Of a DNA stretch of 64,000 nucleotides, positions 56,229-64,000 are shown in pieces. Each line of letters opens with the position of its first letter. Within the stretch, counting starts at the first letter, position 1. The notes under the pieces were generated by a model. That model did not search any database. It had not been told where the DNA came from and saw nothing but the letters and a program-made list of their open reading frames with translations. The stretch lies in the NCBI RefSeq assembly GCF_024347355.1, contig NZ_AP025465.1, positions 1,054,001 to 1,118,000 on the forward strand, read 5' to 3'. Both the position numbers and the translations under genes were made by a program. The stretch comes from Vibrio chagasii. GTDB taxonomy: Bacteria > Pseudomonadota > Gammaproteobacteria > Enterobacterales > Vibrionaceae.

Positions 56229-57620
56229 GTGAAGCAACAGTTTAGATTCGCTTCCATTGCCCTACTATCGGCGCTGACCGCGGGATGCGCGAGTATGTCT
56301 GCAGGTAACCTGTTCAGTCATTACAGCGCACAAAATAAAAGTATCTACCAAGCTGTTAAATCTGGAGATTATTCAGAGGCTCAACAAGAGTTACCAGATT
56401 ACGCAGCAGGCGATATTCTCGATAATTTTGAGAGAGGCAGAATCAATCTGTTGGATCAAAAGTACCCAGAGAGTAAGTCTTCGTTTGAAGCGGCGGATCA
56501 GGCTGTTACCGAGCAGCAGAGAAAAGCCGTCATCTCTATCTCAGACAGTGCAACCAGTGTGGGTGCATTGGCTGTGAATGACAACATTACCGAGTATGTG
56601 CCGCCGGATTACGAGTTAGGCTTTCTTCACCTTTATCTCGGCTTAAACTATTTAAAGAAAAACGATTTAGAAGGTGCGGTGATCGAAATGCGTCGCGCCA
56701 ATCAAGTTCAAGAGCAAGCGAAAAAGCAGCGTGAGGCCGAGCTAGAAAGAGCCGCCAACGATGCGAAGAAGCAGGGGCTGTCTGCCAATGTTGGCAGTAT
56801 TCTCGCGAGTTACCCAGATGCGGGTAAAAAGCTGCAGTCAGTACAAAATGCTTATCTGATGTTTTTATCGGGCCTGCTTTATGAAGCTTCAAACGACTTA
56901 AACAGTGCTTATGTTGATTATCGACGTGCGTTGGCGGTGATGCCTGATAACCAAGAGATTATCGACAGAACCATGGCAACGGCGGCACGCTTAGGTATGC
57001 GACAGGATTTAGCGACACTCGAGAAGCGTTACAAGCAGTCATCTAAGCTAAGTAGCGGGCAAGGGCGCGTGATTGTTCTTCAAGAGCAGAGTGCTGTTCA
57101 AGCAATGGACAGTTGGCGATTGGATTTACCTGTTTATGACAGTCGCGATCAGGGAGCAATATACTCTCTTGCGCTGCCATATTACCCAAGTCAGAACGTA
57201 GAGCGTTTTTCTCCGTTACGAATCAGTGGGCAGCCGCTGCAAGAGCATTTGATTACCGACGTAAACGCCATGGCTCAGAACGATCTCTCTGAGCGTATGA
57301 CGAGCATTGTTATTCGCCAAGCGCTACGTGTGGTCGCAAAGGACCGCATTCGAAAAGAGGCAACAAAGGGTGATGATGTTGGAAACATTTTGTTCAATGT
57401 GTGGAACACGCTGACAGAGCAACCAGACACTCGCAGTTGGCAATCATTACCAGCTGAGATTAAGAGCAGTACGTTTGTAGCAAACAGCGGTCAATATACT
57501 TTGGAAGCGGGTGCTAAAACCTACGATTTTGATATTCGAGAAGGGCAGACCACTTTGGTATGGATTTCTCGACAAGGAAACAACGCAACAATGTGGCATA
57601 AACAGCTAGGGAGGCTGTAA
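56229..57620 (+). CDS. COG3014-type lipoprotein of unknown function
   Basis: The 463-residue product starts with GTG at 56229 behind GGAGAC and has a lipobox LTAGC (Cys20). Helical repeat-like segments follow (LGFLHLYLGLNYLKKNDLEGA and LYEASNDLNSAYVDYRRAL), resembling TPRs, with a coiled, Glu/Lys-rich stretch near residue 160. It overlaps ycfL (TAATG). In V. cholerae the same gene lies between hinT and ycfL. An envelope role next to lpoB is likely but unproven. Confidence 0.8.
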   Translation: MKQQFRFASIALLSALTAGCASMSAGNLFSHYSAQNKSIYQAVKSGDYSEAQQELPDYAAGDILDNFERGRINLLDQKYPESKSSFEAADQAVTEQQRKAVISISDSATSVGALAVNDNITEYVPPDYELGFLHLYLGLNYLKKNDLEGAVIEMRRANQVQEQAKKQREAELERAANDAKKQGLSANVGSILASYPDAGKKLQSVQNAYLMFLSGLLYEASNDLNSAYVDYRRALAVMPDNQEIIDRTMATAARLGMRQDLATLEKRYKQSSKLSSGQGRVIVLQEQSAVQAMDSWRLDLPVYDSRDQGAIYSLALPYYPSQNVERFSPLRISGQPLQEHLITDVNAMAQNDLSERMTSIVIRQALRVVAKDRIRKEATKGDDVGNILFNVWNTLTEQPDTRSWQSLPAEIKSSTFVANSGQYTLEAGAKTYDFDIREGQTTLVWISRQGNNATMWHKQLGRL

Positions 57621-58003
57621 TGAAAAAGTGGTTAGTGAGCTTAGCAGCGGTTATGGCTCTGGCTGGTTGTGCTGATAATACAGCTGGCGTAAGGGTTGAT
57701 AGTCTGACTCAGAACGTATTCTTTGGCGACAATGTATTGGGCAGCCGTTTACAAGTTGAAGATATTCGTACCGATCAGATTGATGGTCACACTCGAGGTA
57801 TTGTCCGCTTAAACAGTAACTATAAAGGTGACCAACATATCCTTTATCGTTTCTATTGGTATGACGATGCAGGGCTTGAGGTCAACTTGAAGCAAGGGCC
57901 TTGGAAGCAAGCGATTGTGCGTGGCTTTGAAAGCATTTCGTTGTCGGAAGTATCGGTAAATCCGAAAGCAACTCAGTTCCGAGTGCAGTTCCGAGAGCAG
58001 TAA
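57620..58003 (+). CDS. ycfL: YcfL-type lipoprotein
   Basis: The 127-residue product has a lipobox LAGC (Cys17), then RFYWYDDAGLEV and the C-terminal VSVNPKATQFRVQFREQ typical of YcfL (DUF1425). The ATG overlaps the preceding stop. Function unknown; it always accompanies lpoB. Confidence 0.88.
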   Translation: MKKWLVSLAAVMALAGCADNTAGVRVDSLTQNVFFGDNVLGSRLQVEDIRTDQIDGHTRGIVRLNSNYKGDQHILYRFYWYDDAGLEVNLKQGPWKQAIVRGFESISLSEVSVNPKATQFRVQFREQ

Positions 58004-58024
58004 GAACAGATTTAGTTATAACCG

Positions 58025-58048
58025 GTGCTAGTCAACGTGGACTAGCAC
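58025..58048 (+). other. Perfect stem-loop between ycfL and lpoB
   Basis: GTGCTAGTC and GACTAGCAC arms around AACGTG, 22 bp after the ycfL stop, without a T tract. It may stabilise RNA ends or reduce read-through into lpoB. Confidence 0.5.
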
Positions 58049-58128
58049 TTAAGAAAGCGAATTGATTCGCACAGATAAAAATTTAAGAGTGTGGGTAACC
58101 CCACTCAATGATAAGTTGAGGAAACATC

Positions 58129-58719
58129 ATGAAAAAGAGTGTCATTGCGCTACTAGGCTTAGCGGTTATTTTAGGCGGTTGTTCGAACAAGGTAAGCTAC
58201 GGTGATGCACAAGCAGTAGAAACCACAACAATCGATTTCGGTTCAACTGACCTTCAAACTATTGCTGGTGAGATGGTTGATAGCATGATGGCTTCTGGTT
58301 CAGTGTCGTACATTACTCGTGATCAGCGTCCAATCGTGTTCGTAGAGCGAATCAAGAACAAAACAAGCGAGCACATCGATACTGAGTCAATCACTGACAC
58401 AATCAGTACTAAAATGCTGAACTCTGGTAAGTTCCGTTTCGTTGAAATGGACCGTGTAGAGTCTGTTCGTGACCAACTAAACTTCCAAAACAACGATGAG
58501 CTAGTGAACCAAAGCTCTGCGATTCAGTTCGGTAAGATGGTTGGTGCTCAGTACATGCTGTATGGCAACCTATCAAGCATCGTTAAAAAAGCGGGCAGCG
58601 ACGAAGACGTGTACTACAAAATGACTATGCGCCTGATGGACCTTGAGTCTGGCTTGATCGAGTGGGCTGACGAGACTGAAATCCGTAAGCAACAATCTAA
58701 GAGCCTACTAGGTCTTTAA
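58129..58719 (+). CDS. lpoB: Penicillin-binding protein activator LpoB
   Basis: The 196-residue product has a lipobox LGGC (Cys18), a short linker and the LpoB fold with RPIVFVERIKNKTSEHID, MLNSGKFRFVEMDRV and VGAQYMLYGNLSS. LpoB is anchored in the outer membrane and stimulates PBP1b. The linker is much shorter than the Pro-rich one of E. coli. A terminator follows. Confidence 0.9.
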   Translation: MKKSVIALLGLAVILGGCSNKVSYGDAQAVETTTIDFGSTDLQTIAGEMVDSMMASGSVSYITRDQRPIVFVERIKNKTSEHIDTESITDTISTKMLNSGKFRFVEMDRVESVRDQLNFQNNDELVNQSSAIQFGKMVGAQYMLYGNLSSIVKKAGSDEDVYYKMTMRLMDLESGLIEWADETEIRKQQSKSLLGL

Positions 58720-58808
58720 TTTCGCTTAACTGCCAAGTATGAACACTTACGTTTGAAAGTGGATAGGTTGGTCACACGCCAATTCAGTACATGATGTGCT
58801 GATATTCG

Positions 58809-58838
58809 AAGACACTGGCTCTGGTCAGTGTCTTTTTT
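58809..58838 (+). terminator. Rho-independent terminator after lpoB
   Basis: AAGACACTG and CAGTGTCTT arms followed by a T run. Confidence 0.88.
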
Positions 58839-58872
58839 GTAGGGAAACGAAGACGTTTATAGGGAATGAGCA

Positions 58873-59727
58873 ATGGCAATTTTTTCTTGGTCTGAGGCTA
58901 AGCTTCTTGATACCAGTTTGAGTTCGCTTGATGGCTATTTTTCGCAGCCGCCAGTGAAGGCCCAGACACTCACCGGTGGTCTGACTAACCGATGTTGGAA
59001 GCTGGTTTCTGCTGATGGCGCTGAATACGTGTGGCGTCCGATCACACCAATTACCAAGGCCTTCTTTATTTCCCGCCATGAAGAGTACCAAGTGTTGTCT
59101 GCCATCGAGCGTCTTGGTATTGGACCAAGTCCGATAGTGGTGAATGAGCAGGGATTATTGGTTGAATGGGTTGCTGGGGATACGCTTTATGAAGGTTTAG
59201 ATATTGATGACCTTTTGAAAACGCTTATCTCTGTGCATTTGGTTAACACAGCACGATTACCACTTAAGCCGTTTAGTTTTACAGCGCGAGTGGACCATTA
59301 TTGGCTTCAGCTTGATGCTGTTCATAAGACAGAAATCTACAGCACCATTTATAAAGAGTGGCGTACAACGCCAAGTATCCCGAGTGTTGACCTCTCCTTA
59401 TGTCACTTTGATCTCGGCGGTTATAACCTAGTCAAGAACAGTGACGTTATTAAAATCATCGATTGGGAATACGCGGCAATTGCTGACCCTAGATTAGATC
59501 TAACCTTAACCATTTCAGTCGCAGATGCCCCGGTGCAAGAAACGGTTGAAAAGTACTGTCAGCTGCGTGGTATTCACGATGTTCAGCCTTGGTTGGATGG
59601 TGTAGAAGCGTGGTTACCACGAAGTCGAATGATGGCAATGTTGTGGTATTTGCTCGCCCATCAACTGTGGGGAGATGAAAGTTATCTGCGTGAAGCTGAG
59701 GCTCTCAGTCACACTTTCTGTAGCTAG
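58873..59727 (+). CDS. thiK: Thiamine kinase-type phosphotransferase
   Basis: The 284-residue APH-fold kinase has LTGGLTNRCWKL for the nucleotide loop, LCHFDLGGYNLV as catalytic HxDxxxxN, and IIDWEYAAIADPRLDL for the metal site. E. coli ThiK, in the same place, phosphorylates thiamine. nagZ, which follows thiK in E. coli, is absent here. The start follows AGGGAATGAGC. Confidence 0.85.
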   Translation: MAIFSWSEAKLLDTSLSSLDGYFSQPPVKAQTLTGGLTNRCWKLVSADGAEYVWRPITPITKAFFISRHEEYQVLSAIERLGIGPSPIVVNEQGLLVEWVAGDTLYEGLDIDDLLKTLISVHLVNTARLPLKPFSFTARVDHYWLQLDAVHKTEIYSTIYKEWRTTPSIPSVDLSLCHFDLGGYNLVKNSDVIKIIDWEYAAIADPRLDLTLTISVADAPVQETVEKYCQLRGIHDVQPWLDGVEAWLPRSRMMAMLWYLLAHQLWGDESYLREAEALSHTFCS

Positions 59728-59835
59728 GATCACGTTTAGGAAGTGAAAAATATAATTTCGATGGTCTTCCCTTTAAAACCTTGTTTTTCGTGTTAGATTG
59801 ATCAAAACGTACCAATATTCAATGGGGGAGGTACA

Positions 59836-60375
59836 ATGATTATCTATCTTCACGGCTTTGACTCAACAAGCCCGGGCAATCACGAAAAAATACTGCAGTT
59901 GCAATTCATTGATGATGACGTTCGTTTCATCAACTACAGTACTTTGCATCCAAAGCATGACATGCAGCACCTACTGAAAGAGGTGCACAAAGTGATAGAG
60001 CAATCAGATGATCCACATCCAATTATTTGTGGTGTTGGCTTAGGTGGTTTTTGGTCTGAGCGTATTGGTTTCTTGTGTGGTATTAAGCAGGTAATTTTCA
60101 ACCCGAACCTGCAACCTGAAAACAACATGGTGGGCCGAATCGATCGTCCTGAAGAGTACGAAGATATTGCGACTAAGTGTGTGGAACAGTACCGCATGAA
60201 AAACAAAGGTCGCTGCCTAGTGGTGCTTTCTCGTGAAGATGAAATTCACGACAATAGCAAAACTGCAGCTGTACTCGAAGATTACTACGATGTGATTTGG
60301 GATGAGAAAGAGAGCCATAAATTCAAGAAAATCTCTCAACATCTTCAAGCAATGAAAGCTTTCAAAGACGCTTAA
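59836..60375 (+). CDS. ycfP: YcfP-type UPF0227 alpha/beta hydrolase-fold protein
   Basis: The 179-residue product begins [18 protein letters not shown] and contains [17 protein letters not shown], where the usual serine nucleophile position reads glycine-leucine-glycine. The length equals E. coli YcfP. Function unknown. The start follows GGGGGAGGTAC. The gene precedes ndh as in E. coli. Confidence 0.88.
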   Translation: MIIYLHGFDSTSPGNHEKILQLQFIDDDVRFINYSTLHPKHDMQHLLKEVHKVIEQSDDPHPIICGVGLGGFWSERIGFLCGIKQVIFNPNLQPENNMVGRIDRPEEYEDIATKCVEQYRMKNKGRCLVVLSREDEIHDNSKTAAVLEDYYDVIWDEKESHKFKKISQHLQAMKAFKDA

Positions 60376-60392
60376 CATACTAAGTATTTTAT

Positions 60393-60426
60393 AAAAAGCG
60401 GCACTCAATGAGTGCCGCTTTTTTTA
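60393..60426 (+). terminator. Rho-independent terminator after ycfP
   Basis: AAAAAGCGGCACTC and GAGTGCCGCTTTTT arms with an AAT loop and a long T run. Confidence 0.93.
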
Positions 60427-60860
60427 TTTTGAATGTAACGTTACTATTGATGATGCTGTCGTAGCTGCTATGTTGATAAGTTTGCGCAAACGTTAACTAT
60501 TTGGCGGCGAATCCTCATTGAGGGTAAGGATTTTAGTTGCGGTCATCGGTTTGCTATATATAATGTTCCAAAGCAAAATATTTTGATAAATATCAAAAAA
60601 AATTGAGAGCGAGTGATAAACTTGCCCATTATTTGTGTACTACCTCTTAGGTTGTCACCTTTTTTATCCATGTGAGTAAGGCGATAAACGGATGTTTGTT
60701 GCTTGTAGCCCCTCTAACTACTCGGTGAGCTGTCGTTATTCTTTTTCGCGGTTATCCAATATGTCACAGCCTTATGTAAAGGCCGGGTAGATACATAGAA
60801 TTTATCGGTTGGAGTGATCGAGCCGAACCCTATTTATTCATTTTGTAGAGGATTGTCATT
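60427..60860. other. Promoter region of ndh, no gene seen
   Basis: About 430 bases without a coding frame of merit. Control of ndh by oxygen regulators is known in E. coli; no convincing FNR site was found by eye. Confidence 0.45.
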
Positions 60861-62150
60861 GTGACAAAAATTATCGTAGTAGGCGGCGGTGCTGGTGGTT
60901 TAGAACTAGCAACTAAGCTTGGCCGCACTTTAGGTCGTAAGAAACGTGCCCAGATTACACTGGTAGACCGTAAAGCAAGCCACCTATGGAAGCCATTACT
61001 TCATGAAGTAGCGACTGGCTCTCTAGATGAAGGTGTGGATGCGTTAAGCTACCGCGCGCACGCAAAAAACCATTACTTCGATTTCCAAATGGGCAGCCTG
61101 AACGACATCGATCGTGAGCGTAAAGTGATTGCACTTAGCGAGCTGAGAGATGAGCACGGTGAATTGCTGATGCCAAGCCGTGAGCTAGAATACGACATTC
61201 TGGTTATGGCACTAGGTTCAACGTCTAATGATTTCAACACTCCAGGCGTTCGTGATAACTGTATTTTCCTTGATAGCCCAGAACAAGCTCACCGTTTCCG
61301 TACTGAAATGAACAACCAGTTCTTAAAGCTGCACGCTAAGAATGGTCAAGGTACGGTAGACATCGCGATTGTTGGTGCGGGTGCTACTGGTGTTGAACTG
61401 TCGGCTGAGCTCCACAACGCTGTGAAAGAGCTTCGTACATACGGTTTTGGTGACCTAGATTCAAGCAAGCTAAACGTAAACCTAGTGGAAGCGGGCGAGC
61501 GTATTCTTCCTGCTCTTCCTCCTCGTATTTCGAGCGCTGCGCACTCTGAGCTAACTAAGCTTGGTGTGAACGTTCGTACCAATACTATGGTAACGCAAGC
61601 CGATGCTGATGGCCTAACAACGAAAGATGGCGACAAAATCCCAGCTCAAATCATGGTATGGGCAGCAGGTATTAAAGCGCCGGATTTCATGAAAGATATT
61701 GGTGGTCTTGAAACTAACCGTATCAACCAACTGGTTGTGAAAAACACGCTGCAAACGACGCTTGATGACAACATCTTTGCTATCGGTGACTTGGCGCAAT
61801 GTACACAAGCGGATGGTTCTTTTGTTCCACCTCGTGCTCAAGCGGCTCACCAAATGGCAAGCTGCGCATTCAGTAACATCATTGCTAAGCTGAACGGTCG
61901 TGACCTGAAAGATTACATCTACAAAGATAAAGGCTCACTAGTATCACTAAGCCGTTTCTCTACGGTAGGTAGCTTGATGGGTAACCTGACTAAAGGTTCG
62001 ATGATGGTTGAAGGTCGTATTGCTCGCGTGGTTTACATCTCTTTGTACCGCATGCACCAGATGGCGCTTCACGGAATCATCAAGACGTCACTAATGATGT
62101 TGGTTGGCCGTATCAACCGTGTTCTACGTCCAAATCTAAAGCTTCACTAA
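60861..62150 (+). CDS. ndh: Type II NADH dehydrogenase
   Basis: The 429-residue flavoprotein starts with GTG after GAGGATTGTCATT. It has the FAD loop [16 protein letters not shown], the NADH loop [26 protein letters not shown], and a C-terminal amphipathic membrane anchor ([20 protein letters not shown]). It passes electrons from NADH to ubiquinone without proton pumping and would feed the cytochrome bo3 oxidase encoded at 27624-32379. Confidence 0.95.
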   Translation: MTKIIVVGGGAGGLELATKLGRTLGRKKRAQITLVDRKASHLWKPLLHEVATGSLDEGVDALSYRAHAKNHYFDFQMGSLNDIDRERKVIALSELRDEHGELLMPSRELEYDILVMALGSTSNDFNTPGVRDNCIFLDSPEQAHRFRTEMNNQFLKLHAKNGQGTVDIAIVGAGATGVELSAELHNAVKELRTYGFGDLDSSKLNVNLVEAGERILPALPPRISSAAHSELTKLGVNVRTNTMVTQADADGLTTKDGDKIPAQIMVWAAGIKAPDFMKDIGGLETNRINQLVVKNTLQTTLDDNIFAIGDLAQCTQADGSFVPPRAQAAHQMASCAFSNIIAKLNGRDLKDYIYKDKGSLVSLSRFSTVGSLMGNLTKGSMMVEGRIARVVYISLYRMHQMALHGIIKTSLMMLVGRINRVLRPNLKLH

Positions 62151-62204
62151 TTAGCTAGCTTTTCGAAGAAGAGTTAAGCTTTCAAAATGCTTAACGCTGA
62201 TAGT

Positions 62205-62232
62205 AAAAAAGAGCTCTTCGGAGCTCTTTTTT
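62205..62232 (+). terminator. Rho-independent terminator after ndh
   Basis: AAAAAAGAGCTC and GAGCTCTTTTTT arms with a stable TTCG loop. It is symmetric, so it can also serve the converging acetyltransferase gene. Confidence 0.95.
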
Positions 62233-62269
62233 GATCGTGTCAGTTAAGTGGTAGCCTTGTTGGTTATTG

Positions 62270-62815
62270 CTAAGCCACCGGTGGCAGTACTGAGTAAACG
62301 ACCCCATCTTTTGGTTTACCGTTGAAGATGAATCGATTTTTGGCAATGGTTTCTCGCTCTGCGCCGCACTTCTCTATGAGCTTTTGGCTCGGTAGGTTTT
62401 CGGTATCACAAACAATCTCTAAACGCGTTAGTTTGAGCTGCGCAAAGCAAAATTCAAACAGAGCCAACATCGCTTCTTTTGCAATGCCTTTTCTCTGAAA
62501 TTGGTCGCCAACCCAATATCCTAAACTCGCCATGTTAAAGGTGTGGTAAAGCTCATTGATGGCTACCATGCCGACCAGCTTATCGCTTTTTCGCTCAAAA
62601 ATACCAAAGCCAAACGCATCGGCTTTCACCCAGTTTAGGCGAGTTGCCAGAATGAACTTCTCTGCCTCTACGATAGAGAACTGATCGTGACACCAATCGA
62701 CCCAAGGCAGTAAGCTAGGGGAAGACTTGATCAGTTGAGAAAACTCTTGTGCGTCAGAAGGCTCAATAATTCTTAGGCTAAGGTTTTGAGTATTGATCTG
62801 GAAGTCGGGGCTCAT
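62270..62815 (-). CDS. RimJ/RimL-family GNAT N-acetyltransferase
   Basis: The 181-residue product has the GNAT core: KLVGMVAINELYHTFNMASLGYWVGDQFQRKGIA, here shortened to its acetyl-CoA loop QRKGIA, and LEIVCDTENLPSQKLIEKCG. Members acetylate ribosomal protein or other N-termini or small molecules; the substrate here is unknown. ATG 62815 was chosen over a TTG at 62827. Confidence 0.85.
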   Translation of the reverse strand: MSPDFQINTQNLSLRIIEPSDAQEFSQLIKSSPSLLPWVDWCHDQFSIVEAEKFILATRLNWVKADAFGFGIFERKSDKLVGMVAINELYHTFNMASLGYWVGDQFQRKGIAKEAMLALFEFCFAQLKLTRLEIVCDTENLPSQKLIEKCGAERETIAKNRFIFNGKPKDGVVYSVLPPVA

Positions 62816-62868
62816 AGGGCGTACCAATTAAATTTGTAAGTACCTGCTGAAAGTAGCCAGCACTTAAT

Positions 62869-62896
62869 AAAACGCCCTCACAATGGAGGGCGTTTT
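62869..62896 (-). terminator. Terminator hairpin between the acetyltransferase and csiV regions
   Basis: AAAACGCCCTC and GAGGGCGTTTT arms with a short loop. It lies past the csiV stop on the minus strand. Confidence 0.8.
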
Positions 62897-62967
62897 GAGT
62901 GATTAATATGAGTATAGCGAGATCGCGAGTAGAGTAACCAGCTTAGTCGCTATATCACTAGAGCCGC

Positions 62968-63732
62968 TTATTGAGCAACACGACGGACTTGAATCACCAT
63001 GCCAAGAAGCGGGTGGTCAAGGTAGTGAGTTTCTGTACTACGCATACGACGTTTTTGGTCCATACGGTAGCTCTTAAGGAACTCTTCTACTTGAACGGTC
63101 GGTGAAATCTCGGTTAGGTTGCCCACCTGAACATTGCTCTCTGCACCGCTTACTGGAGAATCGAGTTCAATTTGCTGTTCTTGCAGCGTGACTTCACGAA
63201 CGCTTGGTGCTTTCAAATCTAGAGTGGTTTCAGCGTATAGGTAGTGCTGAACATAGATTTGTAGCTTGCCGTCTAGTTCATAAAGCGGTTTGTCGATGGT
63301 CTCTTCTTGGAAGCCATCAGCACTTGCGGTAACCGCGCCTTTTTCAGATCCGTCAGCATTGAACTGTTTAGAGAAGTCTTTACCTGCTTGAATGTGGAAA
63401 ACAGGTGCTGAGCTCTTACCTTGATCGCCTTGACGCCAAGCCGTATGCATCAGTACTTCAAAGCCAGCGTGCTGCTTTAGCTTATCTTTCTGAGGCGTCA
63501 GTTTGTACTCCGAGTAAGGGAGCATTTTTACCCCTTTACTTGCTCGGTACTGGGTGTCCTGAAATGAACCAACGCGCTCAAGTGAAATCTTTGGCTGCGT
63601 GTTTGGCCAAGACTCATTCACCTTCTCAGCATCAACTGCGCGCTTAAAAATGATCACTTCTATATCAAATTGTCTCTGTGCCAAACTTGGCAGTGAGACG
63701 AACAATAGTAGCAGTGGGATCAGTCTTTTCAT
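62968..63732 (-). CDS. csiV: CsiV, peptidoglycan-binding activator of PBP1A
   Basis: The 254-residue product from ATG 63732 (GGAGTAAAA upstream) has a signal peptide ending PSLAQ, then FDIEVIIFKRAVDAEKVNESW, the start of the CsiV family. It ends with HYLDHPLLGMVIQVRRV. In V. cholerae CsiV is periplasmic, binds peptidoglycan and is needed for PBP1A with LpoA. It lies just after mfd, as in V. cholerae. Confidence 0.88.
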   Translation of the reverse strand: MKRLIPLLLLFVSLPSLAQRQFDIEVIIFKRAVDAEKVNESWPNTQPKISLERVGSFQDTQYRASKGVKMLPYSEYKLTPQKDKLKQHAGFEVLMHTAWRQGDQGKSSAPVFHIQAGKDFSKQFNADGSEKGAVTASADGFQEETIDKPLYELDGKLQIYVQHYLYAETTLDLKAPSVREVTLQEQQIELDSPVSGAESNVQVGNLTEISPTVQVEEFLKSYRMDQKRRMRSTETHYLDHPLLGMVIQVRRVAQ

Positions 63733-63795
63733 TTTTACTCCGTTTTCCAGCCGCACTACCGGCTGGATAAATTATATGTGCAAGTGGATTAGGCT

Positions 63796-64000
63796 TTACG
63801 CTGAAGGCAGCAAGTTCTGTCTGAATTCGCCTAGTAAATCACTAACAAATTGAATTCGTTTCCGTCTGTCGACCAATGGTATCGTAAACTTGAACTTAGT
63901 TGGTCCTTCCATTGAAAACTTTTGCGGTTGAGATTGCAACAGTTTAACGAGGTAGTTAGGGTTTATGTCAGCATCCGGGTAGAATTCGATAAATCCGCCT
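63796..64000 (-). CDS. mfd: Transcription-repair coupling factor Mfd (C-terminal end only)
   Basis: The last 67 codons of the gene are visible, ending at a TAA at 63798-63796. The reading YPDADINPNYLVKLLQSQPQ followed by MEGPTKFKFTIPLVDRRKRI matches the end of the Mfd C-terminal domain (E. coli has LIGLLQKQPQHFRLDGPTRLKF). Mfd removes stalled RNA polymerase and recruits UvrA. The rest of the gene lies beyond the window. Confidence 0.88.
   Translation of the reverse strand, partial: GGFIEFYPDADINPNYLVKLLQSQPQKFSMEGPTKFKFTIPLVDRRKRIQFVSDLLGEFRQNLLPSA

Overview
This window looks like chromosomal DNA of a Vibrio, most likely of the Splendidus clade. The right third follows the gene order I know from the large Vibrio chromosome: an MCP gene next to a VC1899-type nuclease gene, hinT, a COG3014 lipoprotein, ycfL, lpoB, thiK, ycfP, ndh, csiV and mfd. 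Codon use, base composition and moderately AT-rich spacers are even throughout. I saw no rRNA, tRNA, CRISPR array or insertion sequence. Family calls come from reading motifs and remembered family members; no search was run.

Bases 1-17150 are an iron-uptake region. An AraC-type regulator (cut by the window edge) faces a secreted Fes-like esterase gene and a catecholate siderophore receptor gene that carries an in-frame amber codon; a Fur-like box lies between the divergent genes. After a secreted trypsin-like protease with a PPC domain comes a complete aerobactin-uptake module: iutA, a GntR/FCD regulator, fhuB, fhuD, fhuC and a divergent, frameshifted MFS transporter. The module is bracketed by two 576-bp direct repeats. 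The left repeat is the 3' part of an intact gene for a small secreted protein; the right repeat is a 5'-truncated copy of it. This is what single-crossover integration of a circle would leave. No aerobactin biosynthesis genes (iucABCD) are present in the window.

Bases 17270-38350 are mixed metabolism: an outer-membrane barrel, an amidohydrolase broken by a one-base loss, an AraC regulator, a lipocalin (blc), a TetR regulator with a perfect palindromic operator facing an RND efflux pair, the cytochrome bo3 operon cyoABCDE, a broken HlyD-type gene with an intact membrane partner, a LysR regulator with repeated operator-like motifs upstream, gloA, a nemA gene with a nonsense codon, and a DMT exporter. 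Five genes between 2.5 and 37 kb are broken by nonsense or frameshift; none is broken to the right of this.

Bases 38395-50790 hold a MarR/cytochrome b561/cytochrome c' redox module with a strong palindrome in its divergent promoter, an Omp85-type barrel, ppiB, dsbA, a TetR regulator, ybiB, small unknown proteins, a CBS-domain protein, a MATE exporter and a zntA-type metal ATPase under a textbook MerR-family promoter.

Bases 50875-64000 hold udp with a CRP site, a standalone CARF plus PD-(D/E)XK nuclease (VC1899/Card1-like) without any CRISPR locus in the window, a chemoreceptor, and then the envelope and respiration block hinT to mfd. That block includes two penicillin-binding-protein activator genes, lpoB and csiV.
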